A program made the position numbers and the translations under genes. A stretch of DNA of 64,000 nt from Chiua virens (lineage: Eukaryota; Basidiomycota; Agaricomycetes; Boletales; Boletaceae), in contig JAHNUO010000001.1 of assembly GCA_019787685.1 (NCBI GenBank), positions 1,550,001 through 1,614,000 on the forward strand, written 5' to 3'. Below the pieces are notes generated by a model. It made no database searches. It saw only the letters and a program-made list of their open reading frames with translations, and was not told where the DNA came from. How positions within the stretch are numbered: position 1 is the stretch's first letter; the number at the start of each line of letters is the position of its first letter. Shown here one piece after another: positions 33,829 to 45,439 of this stretch.

Positions 33829-34460
33829 TGTTACAATCATGATATTTCACTTCCTTCATCATTCACTCCTCATTAACATTATAATATAACCATTACAGCA
33901 TACTTTGCCTCATGCCATGGCTATCCACAGGACCCATACCCCATTGGCTGCCACATTGTGACTCACTATGATTCATCATTAGACACATGTTACCACACAC
34001 TATCATAACCCACACATTACACATGTGTTATCACATGTTATCATTCACATTATTATGTATCTATGATTCCTTATGACTCACAATGCAGTGCTTATCTTAT
34101 AACATGTCTGCAACACATGCCTTTATCTATAGTATGACTCATCCATAGTCATATATCTATCCTTAACCTTATGCATTACTACTAGATACCTGTGTTCCTC
34201 ATGTGTTTCTCATGTATTCACACATTATCCTCCAATAGCAATACAAACTCTAGTCTACATAGCTCATACTCAGATTAGAACTCCAACATCCATATAGTAT
34301 ATAAACCCCATGAATACAGCCCTTGGCAAGGGAACTCTAACAAAGTTCACCTGTGAGATTCTCTCTCATTCTTTGTCTGAGTCTCTCTCTGATACTCTCA
34401 CCTCACTTGCTAGGAGTGTATTACATCTCACACTTTCTGTCATCACTACAGACTCCAGCA
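33829..34460 (-). repeat. LTR5-family LTR copy
   Basis: Inverted match to the repeat at 47785-48141. Shared blocks include CATGAATACAGCCC next to TATATAAACCCCATGAATAC and the CTCAGATTAGAACTCC stretch. The TATATAAACC motif would be the promoter of the element. Ends are approximate (TGTTACAATC at 33829) and no target duplication was found. It is longer than the 47785 copy. Confidence 0.55.
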
Positions 34461-34952
34461 TTTGTTCTAGGTTGTTTCACATGAGTATTCAGTTTTGTTC
34501 AATTTATGATTAGTTGATAAAAATTATGTTTGCTCTGCTATCTAGCAGGGTGTTTGCTTCAATCAAGGTCTTCTTATCACCAGGAGATATTTTGACTTCA
34601 TGTTTATCTCCTTTTGTAATGTCATATTTTGTTTAAAGATTTGATCTAGGATTTCATCATCAATATATTTTTTGCTGTTTTGTAAGAGGAATTAAGCAAT
34701 GGCATAAGTTATCACTTTGTCTGAGCTTTAAACATTCCTCTTGGCATTGATAATTTATTTCACAATCTGATGGTGCTTTGACAGATAGAAAAGAGTATTA
34801 ATTAAAATAGATAGAAGCTACATGAACACCCAGTTCATTTATGCAGCCTTGGCTTTGCCCCTTTCTTTGGTGATCTTGAGATCATAGAAGTAAGCTTTTA
34901 TTTCATCACAGTTTATCCCACACATAGCATGGTCTGTGAAAGAGGAATTTTC
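34461..34952. other. No gene recognised
   Basis: About 490 A/T-rich bases between LTR fragments. Nothing recognisable. Confidence 0.45.
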
Positions 34953-35385
34953 TGTTACAATTTATTTATTTTTCTTTATTTTTCACTTTGATGTTACTAT
35001 GCTTGGTACTACAGGTACCTTCCTTTGTTTGTCTTCTTTTTCTCTACACTCAGCTAGGCTTACCCTAGCCCACACTTATCAGTTATTGGTCCAACTCCTT
35101 GCCCACTTATCTCATCACTTATCCATGACTTATTGTTAGTCATCTCTTTCTTGTCATCTTCTAATGGCATTGCCCTTAGTCATTTCATCTTTATTTTCAC
35201 CTGTTGCTATTGTCTCATACAATTCCTTTTGGCCTTTATGATTGGTTTTGCTCTTCTTGGCCAACCCTTTGCCCCAATCTACTTTATATGTATAAACTCT
35301 GTATTCCTTAGTCTTGATCTTCACAATCTAGCTAAGTACCATTGCTCCTCCTTGGGCTTCTCCTAAGCCACCCCTTCATTGCTGC
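34953..35385 (-). repeat. LTR2 fragment
   Basis: Starts TGTTACAATTTATTTATT and follows the minus-strand LTR2 pattern (CTTGGCCAACCC, TTCCTTAGTCTTGATC, GGGCTTCTCCTAAG) until about 35385, where the last 300 bases of a full LTR2 are missing. Confidence 0.7.
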
Positions 35386-36573
35386 AACCAATGTCTTTTA
35401 GAGCATATTCTGGTTGTCATTGATTTGTTTCATGTAGTCAATGAACTCTGTGTAGATTGCTTGTATCTTATCTCCATAAGATGCATTGCCACTAGCAAGC
35501 ACATTGAAGAGAGTTTGGGCCATCTTAGGTTGATCATGTGAAAAGGGGTGGAAAGAAGTTGAATTATATTCTAATCTGGGTCATTATCTCAGACTATCTG
35601 AGTAGTACCCCAAGTGTTAGCTGTGGTGTCAGGGTAGTATTGATAGCTCAACAATTCTACTTCAGAGAGAGAAAAGAAAGCTAAGGCATAAAAGTTGAGA
35701 GCTTTTTTGATAGTACAAAAAACTGGTTGTTTTGTGCATTGGACTTGGGTGAAGGAAAGAATAAAGGAAATAGAGGAAGGTGGGAATAATGATGAAGAAA
35801 AGTGAGATAAGTGAGATAGAGAGGATTTCAAAAATCATGTAAATTTAAATGGGCATTGTAAAGTGTTCCTGGGTCTTAGGACTTGGTACTAATCCTGGTA
35901 GTAAGGAGAACATATACAGTAGTATATACTTTAGCACAGGTAATTTGTGCTTCTTAGTGGGGGGTGGAAATATAATTGTTAGGATCACCTAATGATTCTT
36001 CTGATCTTTCATATTTGATAGGACATGATAGAATTGAAAACCTCATCTTAGATAATGGGCAACTTTTCTCATTTTGTGGGCATAAATGAGCTGTTCCCTT
36101 CTAATGGCAACTGATCTTTGGTTGGTGTCTGATAAGATAAGAGGGAGAGATGCCAGTTAATGACAGTGTACTGAGCTCTTCTTATGGCGACTCCTTGAGT
36201 GGCTGACCACACTTTCCTAGGAATTGGCTTCTTAAACCTAAGTTTTGATTTAAGTTGTCCTAGAATGTACTGGGAGAAGATCTGGCATATCCTTTCTCAG
36301 GTACTCTTGTTTGTTAATGGGCAAGTCCTGAGAGGGGACACTGTGGTACTGTTTGTAGAAGTGGGAAGGGAATGGCTCACATCAGGCAGGGATGTCAAGG
36401 TGAAGATGAGGAAGGGGGATTGGTGGCTAGTAGGTTGTTTACACTAGGTAACTTCTTACTACCATTTGATATAGGCTGTATGAATAAGGTCACTTACTTG
36501 TGTGACTAGATGAAAGACTTGTTTGCTTGATCTAAGGTAGCATTTGTGGTAGAAAGAGGTAGTTAAATCCTAA
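35386..36573. other. Retroelement-like debris, not resolved
   Basis: About 1.2 kb. A minus-strand frame at 35589-35831 gives VQCTKQPVFCTIKKALNFYA and a plus-strand frame at 36199-36447 is open for 82 codons. Neither shows a domain I can name. Flanked on both sides by LTR fragments. Confidence 0.3.
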
Positions 36574-37215
36574 TGAAACAACCAAGACTCAGGATGAGGT
36601 CAGTATGATATACATAGATATGACTTATGAAGTAAAGTAAATGATTGAGTGAGGCAAGAGTCAATCAATGAGGACACTCCCTGATTAACTAAGGATCCTC
36701 TGGAGTCACTTTTGGGCTTTATATACTAAAGTACAGGTTTGTAACTATTTGTGTAATGCTATGGTATGTAAATAAGAGTCTGTTATGCTATTGGTACAAG
36801 ATAAGGTATGAGTCATTATGATAGAGCATAGTCTGACATGAGGTGAACAGCCTTGTGTAGCAGAATGGAAGTAAGGATAATGTGAGGTGTGGAGATTAAT
36901 GTAAAAGGGATGTGAAGAAGGGATCATTAGTATTTTCTAAGCGCTCTTTCAGTGCTCAATGAGCACCTAAGCAAGGAATATTCCCGTAATACCTTGCTAA
37001 TGCTCGCTTGGCTTGATTTTGAGAGCTGTGATTGGAGGAGAGCTTGCACAACTGTTCACTAAGAGCTATCAAACAGTAACATTACAAGCCCGTTTTCCTG
37101 ATGATGTAAGATGTGATGGTATGAAGAAACGAGTGTTAGGTATCATCTTGGTTGGTTCATTAAGAACTAAAATAATTGTCTATGGAAAGAGTTGTCAAAA
37201 GGGGCATTTATAACA
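36574..37215 (-). repeat. LTR3-family LTR with a foreign insert
   Basis: Matches the Gypsy-1 LTR (TGAAACAACCAAGACTCAGG at the left, AAAAGGGGCATTTATAACA at the right), including the GGATCCTCTGGAGTCACTTT block. Compared with 21706-22190 it has about 175 extra bases at roughly 36920-37097. No exact target duplication was found (CCTAA against CTCTG). Confidence 0.7.
36920..37097. other. Insert of distinct composition within LTR3
   Basis: About 178 bases absent from the other LTR3 copies. It contains CTAAGCGCTCTTTCAGTGCTC, AATGCTCGCTTGGCTTG and AAGCCCGTTTTCCTGATG. It has several CpG in a CpG-poor setting. Boundaries are approximate and no inverted ends are clear. Confidence 0.4.
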
Positions 37216-37399
37216 CTCTGGAGCCAGGATCAACTGCATTGACTGGATTATGTCCAGAGGAACAAATTTCCCAAGGATTGATTACTGCAATATATCCCAG
37301 TGCAAAATATTAAGCAAATTTCCTACACAAATGGGATATGAAATTTACCACCATGCTTCACCTTACCCTTGGTAGGGTACTCTGATGTGTAAAGTTCTA

Positions 37400-40010
37400 C
37401 ATTATCTACTTTGGAACCAAGAACATTATCCTAGGTCTTTCCTGGTCAAAACCAACCAATTCAATCATTGATTGGTTGCCAACACTATTATTATCTCCAC
37501 TCCCAAACTTATTACCCTCATTATCACTAATGAACCCTATTGCTACAGCAAAACCCAAGGTTTCTCTCCTTCTAGAATATGCTTTTTATGAAGTTTAATG
37601 TCTAATGGGGTTACAATAATGTTCAGATCAAAGACAGATACCAATAGAAGGCCACCTTCATTACCCATTGTGGTCTTTTCAAATCTACAGTCATGTTCTT
37701 CAGGCTAACCAACTCACCTACCACCTTCAAGTGAATCATGAACAACTCCTTCCATGATGTGATCTCTGAGGGATGGCTTGTCATGTATATGGATGATCTT
37801 CTCATTTTCTCAGAATATGATGCCACCCACACTGAATATACCAAATACATCCTCACTCACATGAAGGAACTAGACCTTCACCTCAAAATTGAGATATGTG
37901 ACTTTGTCACTTCTGAAGTAGAATATCTTGAAATGACCACTTGCTTGGAAGAACTTACCATGGACCCCATCAAGGTTGCCAGCATTGCTAACTGGCCAAC
38001 TCCCACCATTCCTTCATGGGTTTTGCTAACTTCTATCATTGGTTCATACCTGACCACTCCATCCTTGCTTGCTCCCTAACTGACCTCATCAAAAGAATAC
38101 CCCTTGAGTTTGCAGTCCCTTGCACATCTTTGCTTTGATTGCCTTAAGAAGGCCTTTATCTCTGACCCAGTAACTCCATTTTCTGGATACCTCCTGTACC
38201 TTCATCATTGCTACCAACACCTCAAAATTTGTCTGGTAGCATTCTCCTTTAAATCAATGAGAACAGTGTCCAGTGTCCTCCTATCTTGCACAACCATTCA
38301 ATGCTGTGGAGTGGAACTATGACATCTACAACTGAGAACTAATTGCAGTCATCTGTTCCCTTAAAGCTGGGAACCATTACCTTCATGTGAATCCTTTTTT
38401 GGAACTATTTCTTTGATCATAAAAATCTCACCTATTTCCAACAACCCCAAAATCTCAATCATTATTAGGCCCATTGGCTTCTTAACCTAGCTGACTCATG
38501 TTTTCCCACATTCACAGCAAAAATCCTTGATGGTCTGTCTAGACACTCTTGTCCACTGTCCTAACCACATCTCTTCAGATCTCAATAATGAGGATGTCAC
38601 TCTCCTTCTAGATGATATCTTTAGCAATGTTATTACCCTGGATCTCCAGGCCCTCATTGCTAAGTCTTTCATCTTGGATCCTCTCTTTGGTCCTTGACTT
38701 TCTCAATGCTATGGATAGTGACCATTGACCATCATTCTGCTCTCGTCTCTCTGACTGGTGCTTTGACACAGGACCTTGTCCTGACATATCAGGGCTATAT
38801 CTACATTCCCCTGAACCATGAGCTTTGACAGCAAATTGTCACCTGCCCCCATGACTTTGTCTTTCCCAGACACCCTAGCTAATTGGAGACTTGCCAACTT
38901 GTGGCTGCTGAATTCTGGTGACCTGGACTTGCTTTGTTTGTCTGCTCTTACATCTCTGGCTGTGCTTCTTGCCAGCAAAACAAGGTTAACATATACATAT
39001 CCTATAGTGCCTCCTCTCTCCCTGATCCCATTCCCCTGCACTTACCCATTTCAGAATGTATTGGTAGATCTCATCATGGATTTCCCACTCTCCAACAATT
39101 ACAACTCTCTCATGATTGTAGTCAAAGGGAGTAATTTTATCCCCTACTGTTCAAAATGCTGATTCTGCAGGCATTGCCTGCCTCTTTTTCCACAAATTTT
39201 ATACCTGATTCAGCCTTTATGATAAAATCATCTCAGATCACAGACTGAAATGTGCTTCTAATCTCTCTCTATGGTGTATCACCCTTAATCTGACAGTGAA
39301 ATGGAATGGGTCAATTGAGAAGTTGAAATCTATCTCTGCATGTACTGTCATAACAACCCTGAAAAATGGGCTGACCTCCTTCCCATGGCCAAATTCACAC
39401 ACAATCATCACTTCCACTTTGTCACTAGCAAATCCCTGTTCTTATCTGTGATGGGTTACAAACCCCATGGCCTACCTGCTATCATTACCAATACCAACCT
39501 TCCTGCCATCAAAGCCTGTCTCAAAATCCTCTCTGCTGCCCATGATGAAGCCCTTGTGGGCCATGAACTTGCCTGACAAGCCATAAAAGCCCACTTTTTC
39601 AGGAAATCAAACCTTTTTCTAAGAATAATCATGTTTGGCTCAAAGCTAGAAATCTAAAATGGGAACTCATCTCTTGAAAGTGCACCAAGGTCCTTTTTCC
39701 TCTCACCTACAAACTCTACCTTCCACAGACCTGGAAAATATATCTAGTCTTCTGTGCTTTCCTATTATTACCATATCACAGAATAGAAACTTACAGCCTG
39801 AACTTTCTGAAACTGCCACTTGACCTTATCACCAGCAAAGAAAAATATAAAATTACTCAGATTTTGAAATACACCTGAAACCCATGGAATTGAAAGTTCC
39901 TGATCTGATAAAAGGGTTACTTTGCAGCAGATGACTCTTGGGAACCTGGATTTAACTTAGGAAATCCCAAGGACACTGTCAATGCTTATAAATGACAGTA
40001 TCCCAAAGAA
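37400..40010 (+). pseudogene. Gypsy-2 Pol pseudogene (chromovirus type)
   Basis: Plus-strand relic. RT: VQIKDRYQ.KATFITHCGLF near 37620-37675, then the YMDDLLIF active site at 37784-37807 and CDFVTSEVEYLE. RNase H debris lies at 38100-38500. Integrase: zinc-finger end CASCQQNKVN near 38950, VLVDLIMDFPLSNNYNSLMI near 39060-39115 and NPEKWADLLPMAKFTHNHHF near 39355-39415. A chromodomain remnant reads KGYFAADDSWEPGFNLGNPK near 39910-39975. Several frameshifts and stops are present. It differs from Gypsy-1 in sequence and in its integrase C-terminus. Gag and protease are not found on its 5' side. Confidence 0.85.
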
Positions 40011-40539
40011 TTTCCTTCAGTCCCTTCTATCTCACCACTACTTCCATCAATATGCAGTTATGGCCTTTCACTCTTGCTCTATCCTCGACCTCAACAATGA
40101 AATTATTAACTCTGTTCCCATCTATATCCCCACTCCATTGCTCCTGATCTCTATTCCCACATTATCACTCACATTGTCCTATGCCCTATCTACAATATCT
40201 TTACTGAATCCTCTCTCACAAAGTCCACCTAACCTGTTTCTCCAGCTATTTTTGTAGTTATTTCTATAGGGTGGTGAACTTCAGATGTAAGCACTGGGGT
40301 TCCTTACCCTTATAATATTGCTTGTCCTCCTATTACTGTGGTAGACTTACTATATCATCCTATTTGATCTAACCTTCTACCCTGACCCATGAGTACTTCT
40401 TCCACATACATTGTCTTCTTCTAGACTCTCACATGACTTTCCTAATTGAACACCACCTTGATCTTGACTTCCTGCTCCACATGTTGTACCTAGTGGTACC
40501 TATAGGTTGAACACCTTACCTTTGTCCAGTCCAACTTTA

Positions 40540-41290
40540 CTGGACCTCAGGCAAATACCCACCTCCCTTTAGCCATGACTGGCCAAATCCACAATAATAT
40601 TAAAGCCTACTTTGAACATGTCCTCCACCAGATACAAATGGGAAAATTCCTCAACAACCACCACTGGTATTAACAGGAACTCTCCACTGCTCTAAACTCT
40701 CTCATCCCCCTAACCCAACTTTGGCTCCATCCCTGTCTTCCCCTTTTGCTTTGCATACCACTCTTACCCAAGAGGAAATCACCACCATGAATTGAGCCAA
40801 AGCTGAACATATGTTTCAGACCAGCCAGGTTGCTCTTCCTAAGGACTACCCTCACCTCCATGATGCCTGCTTCAAGTGTAGAAAGCTTGGCCATATGCAT
40901 GTCAATTGTACCATGTACTAATGCCCCCTTCACCTTAACTTTGCCCCTGGTCACATCCAAAGCTAATGTCCAGAACAACCTCCTTGCATGTGTGCACATA
41001 TCCCCTTGGCCACATGCATATTCACTACTCCCACTAGTAGTACCTGGGTACACCACTTCCCTCACCCTCCCATCTCATCCAACTCATCTTTGTTAGGTAC
41101 CTCCATGTTCTCTTGTCAGTCCAATAGGTCCTTATCCTCACTGCAATGAATCTACCACTTTGTCAGGTGTTCAAATTCTCCAAACCAATGCTTAGTATTC
41201 TTATGTGATGACCCTATTGATGATGAAGGTTATGCCAACATTACAGGAAGCTCTGTCAGGGATTTATTCAATTTCTAGAGAAGATCTTCA
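40540..41290 (+). pseudogene. Gag-like relic with zinc knuckle
   Basis: Plus-strand relic with CFKCRKLGHMHVNC at about 40870-40911, a CX2CX4HX4C zinc knuckle typical of retrotransposon Gag, preceded by AEHMFQTSQVALPKDYPHLH. Stops precede and follow it. It lies after the Gypsy-2 chromodomain, so it belongs to a different or rearranged element. The nucleic-acid-binding role is inferred from the motif only. Confidence 0.6.
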
Positions 41291-41299
41291 TATAGTACT

Positions 41300-41993
41300 T
41301 TGATTTACTGTGCTTGTCTATACTAATCCTCCCTATGTTATCTTCACTTTACCCTTTACCCATGTATGCTATACAGCATTCTGCTTACATGTTCTTTATC
41401 ACTGCCATACCTAGTTCTACTTACAGTGTTCCATTTATTCCATCCTTCACCTGATTCCATTGTATGTTAGTCATTCTATTCTTGTCATTTTCTAATGGCA
41501 TTGCTCTTAGTTATTTTAACTTATCACCATCTGCTGCCTCTGTATCATACAATTCCTTTGTTCTATTTCTAATTGATCCTGCTTTCTCAGAACACTCTTT
41601 GCTCATCTTCAACTCACACTATATAAACCTTATGACAATACTCCTGTACTGTAGTCTTGATCTCCTCAATCATACCTGAGTATTGTCTTGACTCCTCCTT
41701 GTCCATCCTTTATCTAAGGAAAGTCACTTGTCATATTAATCAATATCTTTGGTCCTTGTCTACCTCAATTGCAAGAGAAAGTCTTTATTGTCTCAGGTAT
41801 AGATTCCCAATGGTATACCTCAGCAATGCCTGAGTTCCCTCATCTTATTGATAGCATTTGCTAGCTAATAACTCTCATACACTCAGTCTTAGATATCTTG
41901 TATCTTGATGGAGATTGTTTGAGTTATCATAGTCATCAAGATATGTGGGAGCTTTTGAGTCCATGCTAGGCCCTACCTGGGACTACCATAATA
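41300..41993 (-). repeat. LTR2-family LTR, diverged
   Basis: Minus-oriented LTR2 match: CTTGTCATTTTCTAATGGC, TATACAATTCC-type block, ATAGATTCCCAATGGTATAC and the end CCTGGGACTACCATAATA. The right end is clear; the left end is approximate. Confidence 0.65.
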
Positions 41994-42009
41994 ATGGGCA
42001 TAGAAATGG

Positions 42010-42960
42010 AAAAGAGCTCAGGGTGTTCAGAAATTGTCTAAAGGGTTTGAAAGTTGGTAAATTCAATAGGTAGAGAAGATGAAGGATTAGAAAACTCTAT
42101 CCAATCGATAGTGCAACTGTATAGAGTCACTTTAGGATCCCAAACCATATGCCTTCTAAATTTGGTCACTAGTTAAGCTCCTGATTGAGGCTTTGACTCT
42201 GGATAGTCTGGTCTGTGAGTTTCTTGATACCCATGGTGATCACAGAGATATTCATATGGGCATTGAGATGATAACCAACAACAGGAGCCTTGATTCCAGT
42301 TGTGACAGAGCTCATAGAATCCATCAAAGGAACCAGTTCTGGATCTATGATCTCTTTGCATGTTTTCCCTACAGACCCTTCAAAATTTAAGGCAAACAAA
42401 CTCATGCCAAAAAAGGTGGGGTAAATTGTTTACAAGTTTTCAAATTTGGAAGAATCAGTAAGGCATAGGTGTTGTTGATTAGCCACTCACTGTCAGATAG
42501 CTTTGTCAAGTTCAAGGATATGCTCATGGAATATAGGATAGATGGATGCAAAAAGTCCAGAGATATACATAGGTTTGATTGCCAATGTATTCAGTGTAGC
42601 TTCCAGGCAGAGCATAAGCAATGGCTTGGATAGTTTTTCCAAAGGCAAGAACCTAGTCTTTGTGTAAGTAGATGGCCTTTGATTGTTTTGAGACCTTAAC
42701 CAAAATCTGAAATAGTTCCCTGAGATCTTGGGGTTGCTTGTTGTCTAGTTCAGTTGTATAATGTGCTCCAAGCACTTTTGCAAGATTGATGACCTGACCC
42801 TTGACAATATTGAGCCATTGATTGGCTGGGAAGTCAGGACATTCTGGTAAAAGGATAATATTATGCAGGATGAAAGTGGGATCTGCTGCCCAGTCTTCAT
42901 GGAGTTTGATCCCTGGATTGATATTGGAATCAAGCTGGGCCTACTTAAGGCCTGCTGTAG
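42010..42960 (-). pseudogene. Retroelement Gag-like relic (Agaricomycete type)
   Basis: Minus-strand reading from about 42880 gives LPECPDFPANQWLNIVKGQV, INLAKVLGAHYTTELDNK, SKQSKAIYLHKD.VLAFGKTI then QAIAYALPGSYTEYIGNQ, and ILELDKAI-like sequence. Later it reads EGSVGKTCKEIIDPELVPLM (42405-42330). I link this arrangement (FPxxxWxxVLxGxxVDLxxV...WxxAFxKTxxAIxxAxPxRxxEYxxY) to the N-terminal part of a repeated Agaricomycete retroelement protein whose RT resembles the relic at 19930. Frames change and stops occur. Classification is uncertain. Confidence 0.45.
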
Positions 42961-43073
42961 ACTTCCGAGAAAAGAGCTGGTTCTATAAGAGTTGTCTGAG
43001 CTATCTGAAGAATAAGGAGTGGCTCAGTGAGGACACCATTGAGTTCTAGAAGAACCTGTGAAGTGATGCAACC

Positions 43074-43240
43074 TGTTACAATAACCCATCCCAATGACAC
43101 TTTTCACAGACAATTAGTTAATTTTTTAATGAATCAACCAAGACAATAGCTAATTCTTCACCTCTTTACATCATCACACCTTACATCTCTCTATATCCCT
43201 TTCACATGAATCTCCACACCTTACCTTATCCTCACTTCTG
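43074..43240 (-). repeat. LTR3 fragment
   Basis: Starts TGTTACAATAACCCATCCC and matches the first 165 bases of minus-oriented LTR3 (ATTGTC-type, AATGAATCAACCAAGAC, CCTTACCTTATCCTCACTTC) before unrelated sequence begins. Confidence 0.65.
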
Positions 43241-44080
43241 ATCTTTTCTTTTACCATAGCTTCAAGCTACTGCCCTGGACCTGGACCTGGCTAAGTTCTA
43301 CCAGCATACATGGACCTTTACCAAAACAATATGCTGCTCCATTTCTGGTCACAGTTGATCATGTCTAAGGCTGCCTCTACCCCTTTTAAACCCACAACCA
43401 CAGCTTCCCCCTCCTTCTTACCCACCTGCTCTTAGGGCACACCTTCTTTGCTAGCTAAGCTGGCAGAACTTTATACCTTGTGCTTGAGTCATCCTCCCTC
43501 CCTTCTCCTACTGCTGTCCTTACAGTTGTTCCCAGTGACTATGTCCCCTCCTTCTCTTTCTCAGTTGAATCCATTGCCAGCCAAACTGCCCATATCTCTG
43601 CCCCCTGGATCCAATGGATCTTAGACCAGTCCACATGTCTAATGTGATTCAAATTCCAATTTAATTCTGGCTTATCCCCCTTATTGGTGCAAAATATACC
43701 TAATGATGTTCCACTTGTCCTAGCTGTTTCCTGTCTTGGATTGCCCCCCATCTATCTAGGTTTTGACTATAACCACAATCTTATGATTGCTTTCAACTCC
43801 CCCAAGACATTGTAGACATGTCCTTCACAATGCCCAAGGGTCTATTGGACTCTCATACTCTCCAGAAGTGCTCCTTTGATAGTAGATGGGATGAAGGCCC
43901 TCCTTGTCAAGTTATCCTCCTTCCTATTACCCTGGATCCTCTTAACCACTTATACCCTACCCTTATGATCCCCTGCCCTTATACAAGCCACCTTTCACAC
44001 ATTTATCCTTCTTCTCCCCTTTTATTTTTCTTGCTCTTTTCCTATACTCATTGCTTCAGTTTCTATACATGAGGTCACTT
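43241..44080 (+). pseudogene. Unrecognised coding relic, possibly retroelement protease region
   Basis: Plus-strand pieces read as protein: VVPSDYVPSFSFSVESIASQ then TAHISAPWIQWILDQSTCLM, FNSGLSPLLVQNIPNDVPLV and LGLPPIYLGFDYNHNLMIAF, followed in another frame by MSFTMPKGLLDSHTLQKCSF. The LGFDYNHNLMIAF part is reminiscent of the LGxDWLxxxxxxID segment after the active site of Gypsy proteases, but no catalytic D(S/T)G is visible. Assignment is speculative. Confidence 0.3.
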
Positions 44081-44147
44081 AGCTAATAAATGCATACAGG
44101 CTTCTCATTAACTTTGGATGATTAGCAACATGTAGATAAATCTAAAC

Positions 44148-44365
44148 TCAATAAATCTGAAAATTTTACCAAAAATACAGGAAAACACAAGAATAAATAG
44201 AGGTAAATAAGGTTTGATTATAGATGATTCTTTTCAAATTTCTTAGATTCTTAAAATCATGACTATCCTGAAAACTTAAAACCATAACATTATGGCTTGG
44301 TTTTGAATGATTATAGTTTAGTTGATTATGGTTTTCAAATGGTTCTGTAACCTGACTTTCAAACA
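44148..44365 (-). repeat. hAT-like element (family C), partial copy
   Basis: Inverted match to the first 215 bases of the element at 60231. Shared blocks are GTTTGAAAGTCAGGTTAC, AACCATAA-rich sequence and TTATTTACC. Only one end is present. Confidence 0.6.
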
Positions 44366-44375
44366 CTCTTGGTGA

Positions 44376-44762
44376 TCATTCCATATCTTGAGCTTGTGCT
44401 GAGCCCCTGGGATCTGGTAATACTAAGCATCTCACTATTGAAAATTGGATAGTTACAATCTTCTGGAGACATACAGTGCTATGAGAATGCAACTGGGTAC
44501 CATTTGCTGTCTTTCTTGATAGAGGTACTGCTCTGATTGTGCAATTAGATGCATTGCATTCTAAGCAATATTTACAATCAATTTCTAGCAATGCAAGAAT
44601 AGGTGTGCTCATGGAACATGTTTTTAATGTGTTGAATGCTTCTTGACATAAGGTGAACCAAAGGAATTGGGTGTCTTTCTTAGTTAGATTGTTAAGAGGT
44701 CATGCAACCTGTGCATAATTTTGTATAAGCATTCTGTAAAAGCTGATAAGTTCAAGAAACCT
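44376..44762 (-). pseudogene. Gypsy Pol fragment (RT-RNase H junction)
   Basis: Minus-strand pieces correspond to Gypsy-1 around 23650-24000: a block like FLELISFYRML near 44750, then EIDCKYCLECNASNCTIRAV for RNase H, where Gypsy-1 has NDCKHCLKCNALDYATGAV. The rest of the element is missing and an LTR1 fragment abuts it. Confidence 0.7.
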
Positions 44763-45168
44763 CCAACTCCACTCTGGTTATGTACTTTTCTGTCTATTCT
44801 TCTCACTTAGCTTTGGTTATTCTCCATTTCTCTGTCTTACTCATCTTCTGTACTTCATGACTGATCTCTAGTTTCCTCCAAGTATATAAACTATAGGTAC
44901 TTCAATTGTAATTCCTCAGTCTAAATATTACACAGTTTATCCTATATGACTCACTCCAAACCCTTCATCTCAGAGACCTTGATGGTCTTTATCCTTCTCA
45001 ACTTCACTCCTATGTGTTGAGTCATCTCTGACCTTCAATCCCTGACCCTTGTAAATCTGGAACAGACTATGACAAGGGCATAGCACATAAGCTACATCCA
45101 AGTCCTCTCTGAACATCTTAACTCTGGAGTTCTGGAGTTGACAACCTGGAGTCACACAAACTCTAATA
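44763..45168 (+). repeat. LTR1 fragment, 5'-truncated
   Basis: Matches LTR1 from the CTCTGGTTATGTA region to the ACTCTAATA end (CTCTAACA in other copies). The first 180 bases are absent. Confidence 0.65.
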
Positions 45169-45439
45169 GTGTTCCTGATAGTCCAATAATATAGTGGCTC
45201 AAACAACTGTCCCAATATTTGCATGTTTTTCACTAAATGCAACAAAATACAATAACCCCTAAACCTTACTCAACCCAGTGGGTATATGAAATATAGTAAT
45301 TGCTCTTGGCTTTCTATTGGACCAAGGGTCAAAGGATTTAAATAAGATTTGATAAAATGGCAAAATAATTACTTATTGGAATAGTTTTTTGATTTTACAC
45401 AAATCTAAGTATTTACTACTTGGTATTACCCACTCCTTT

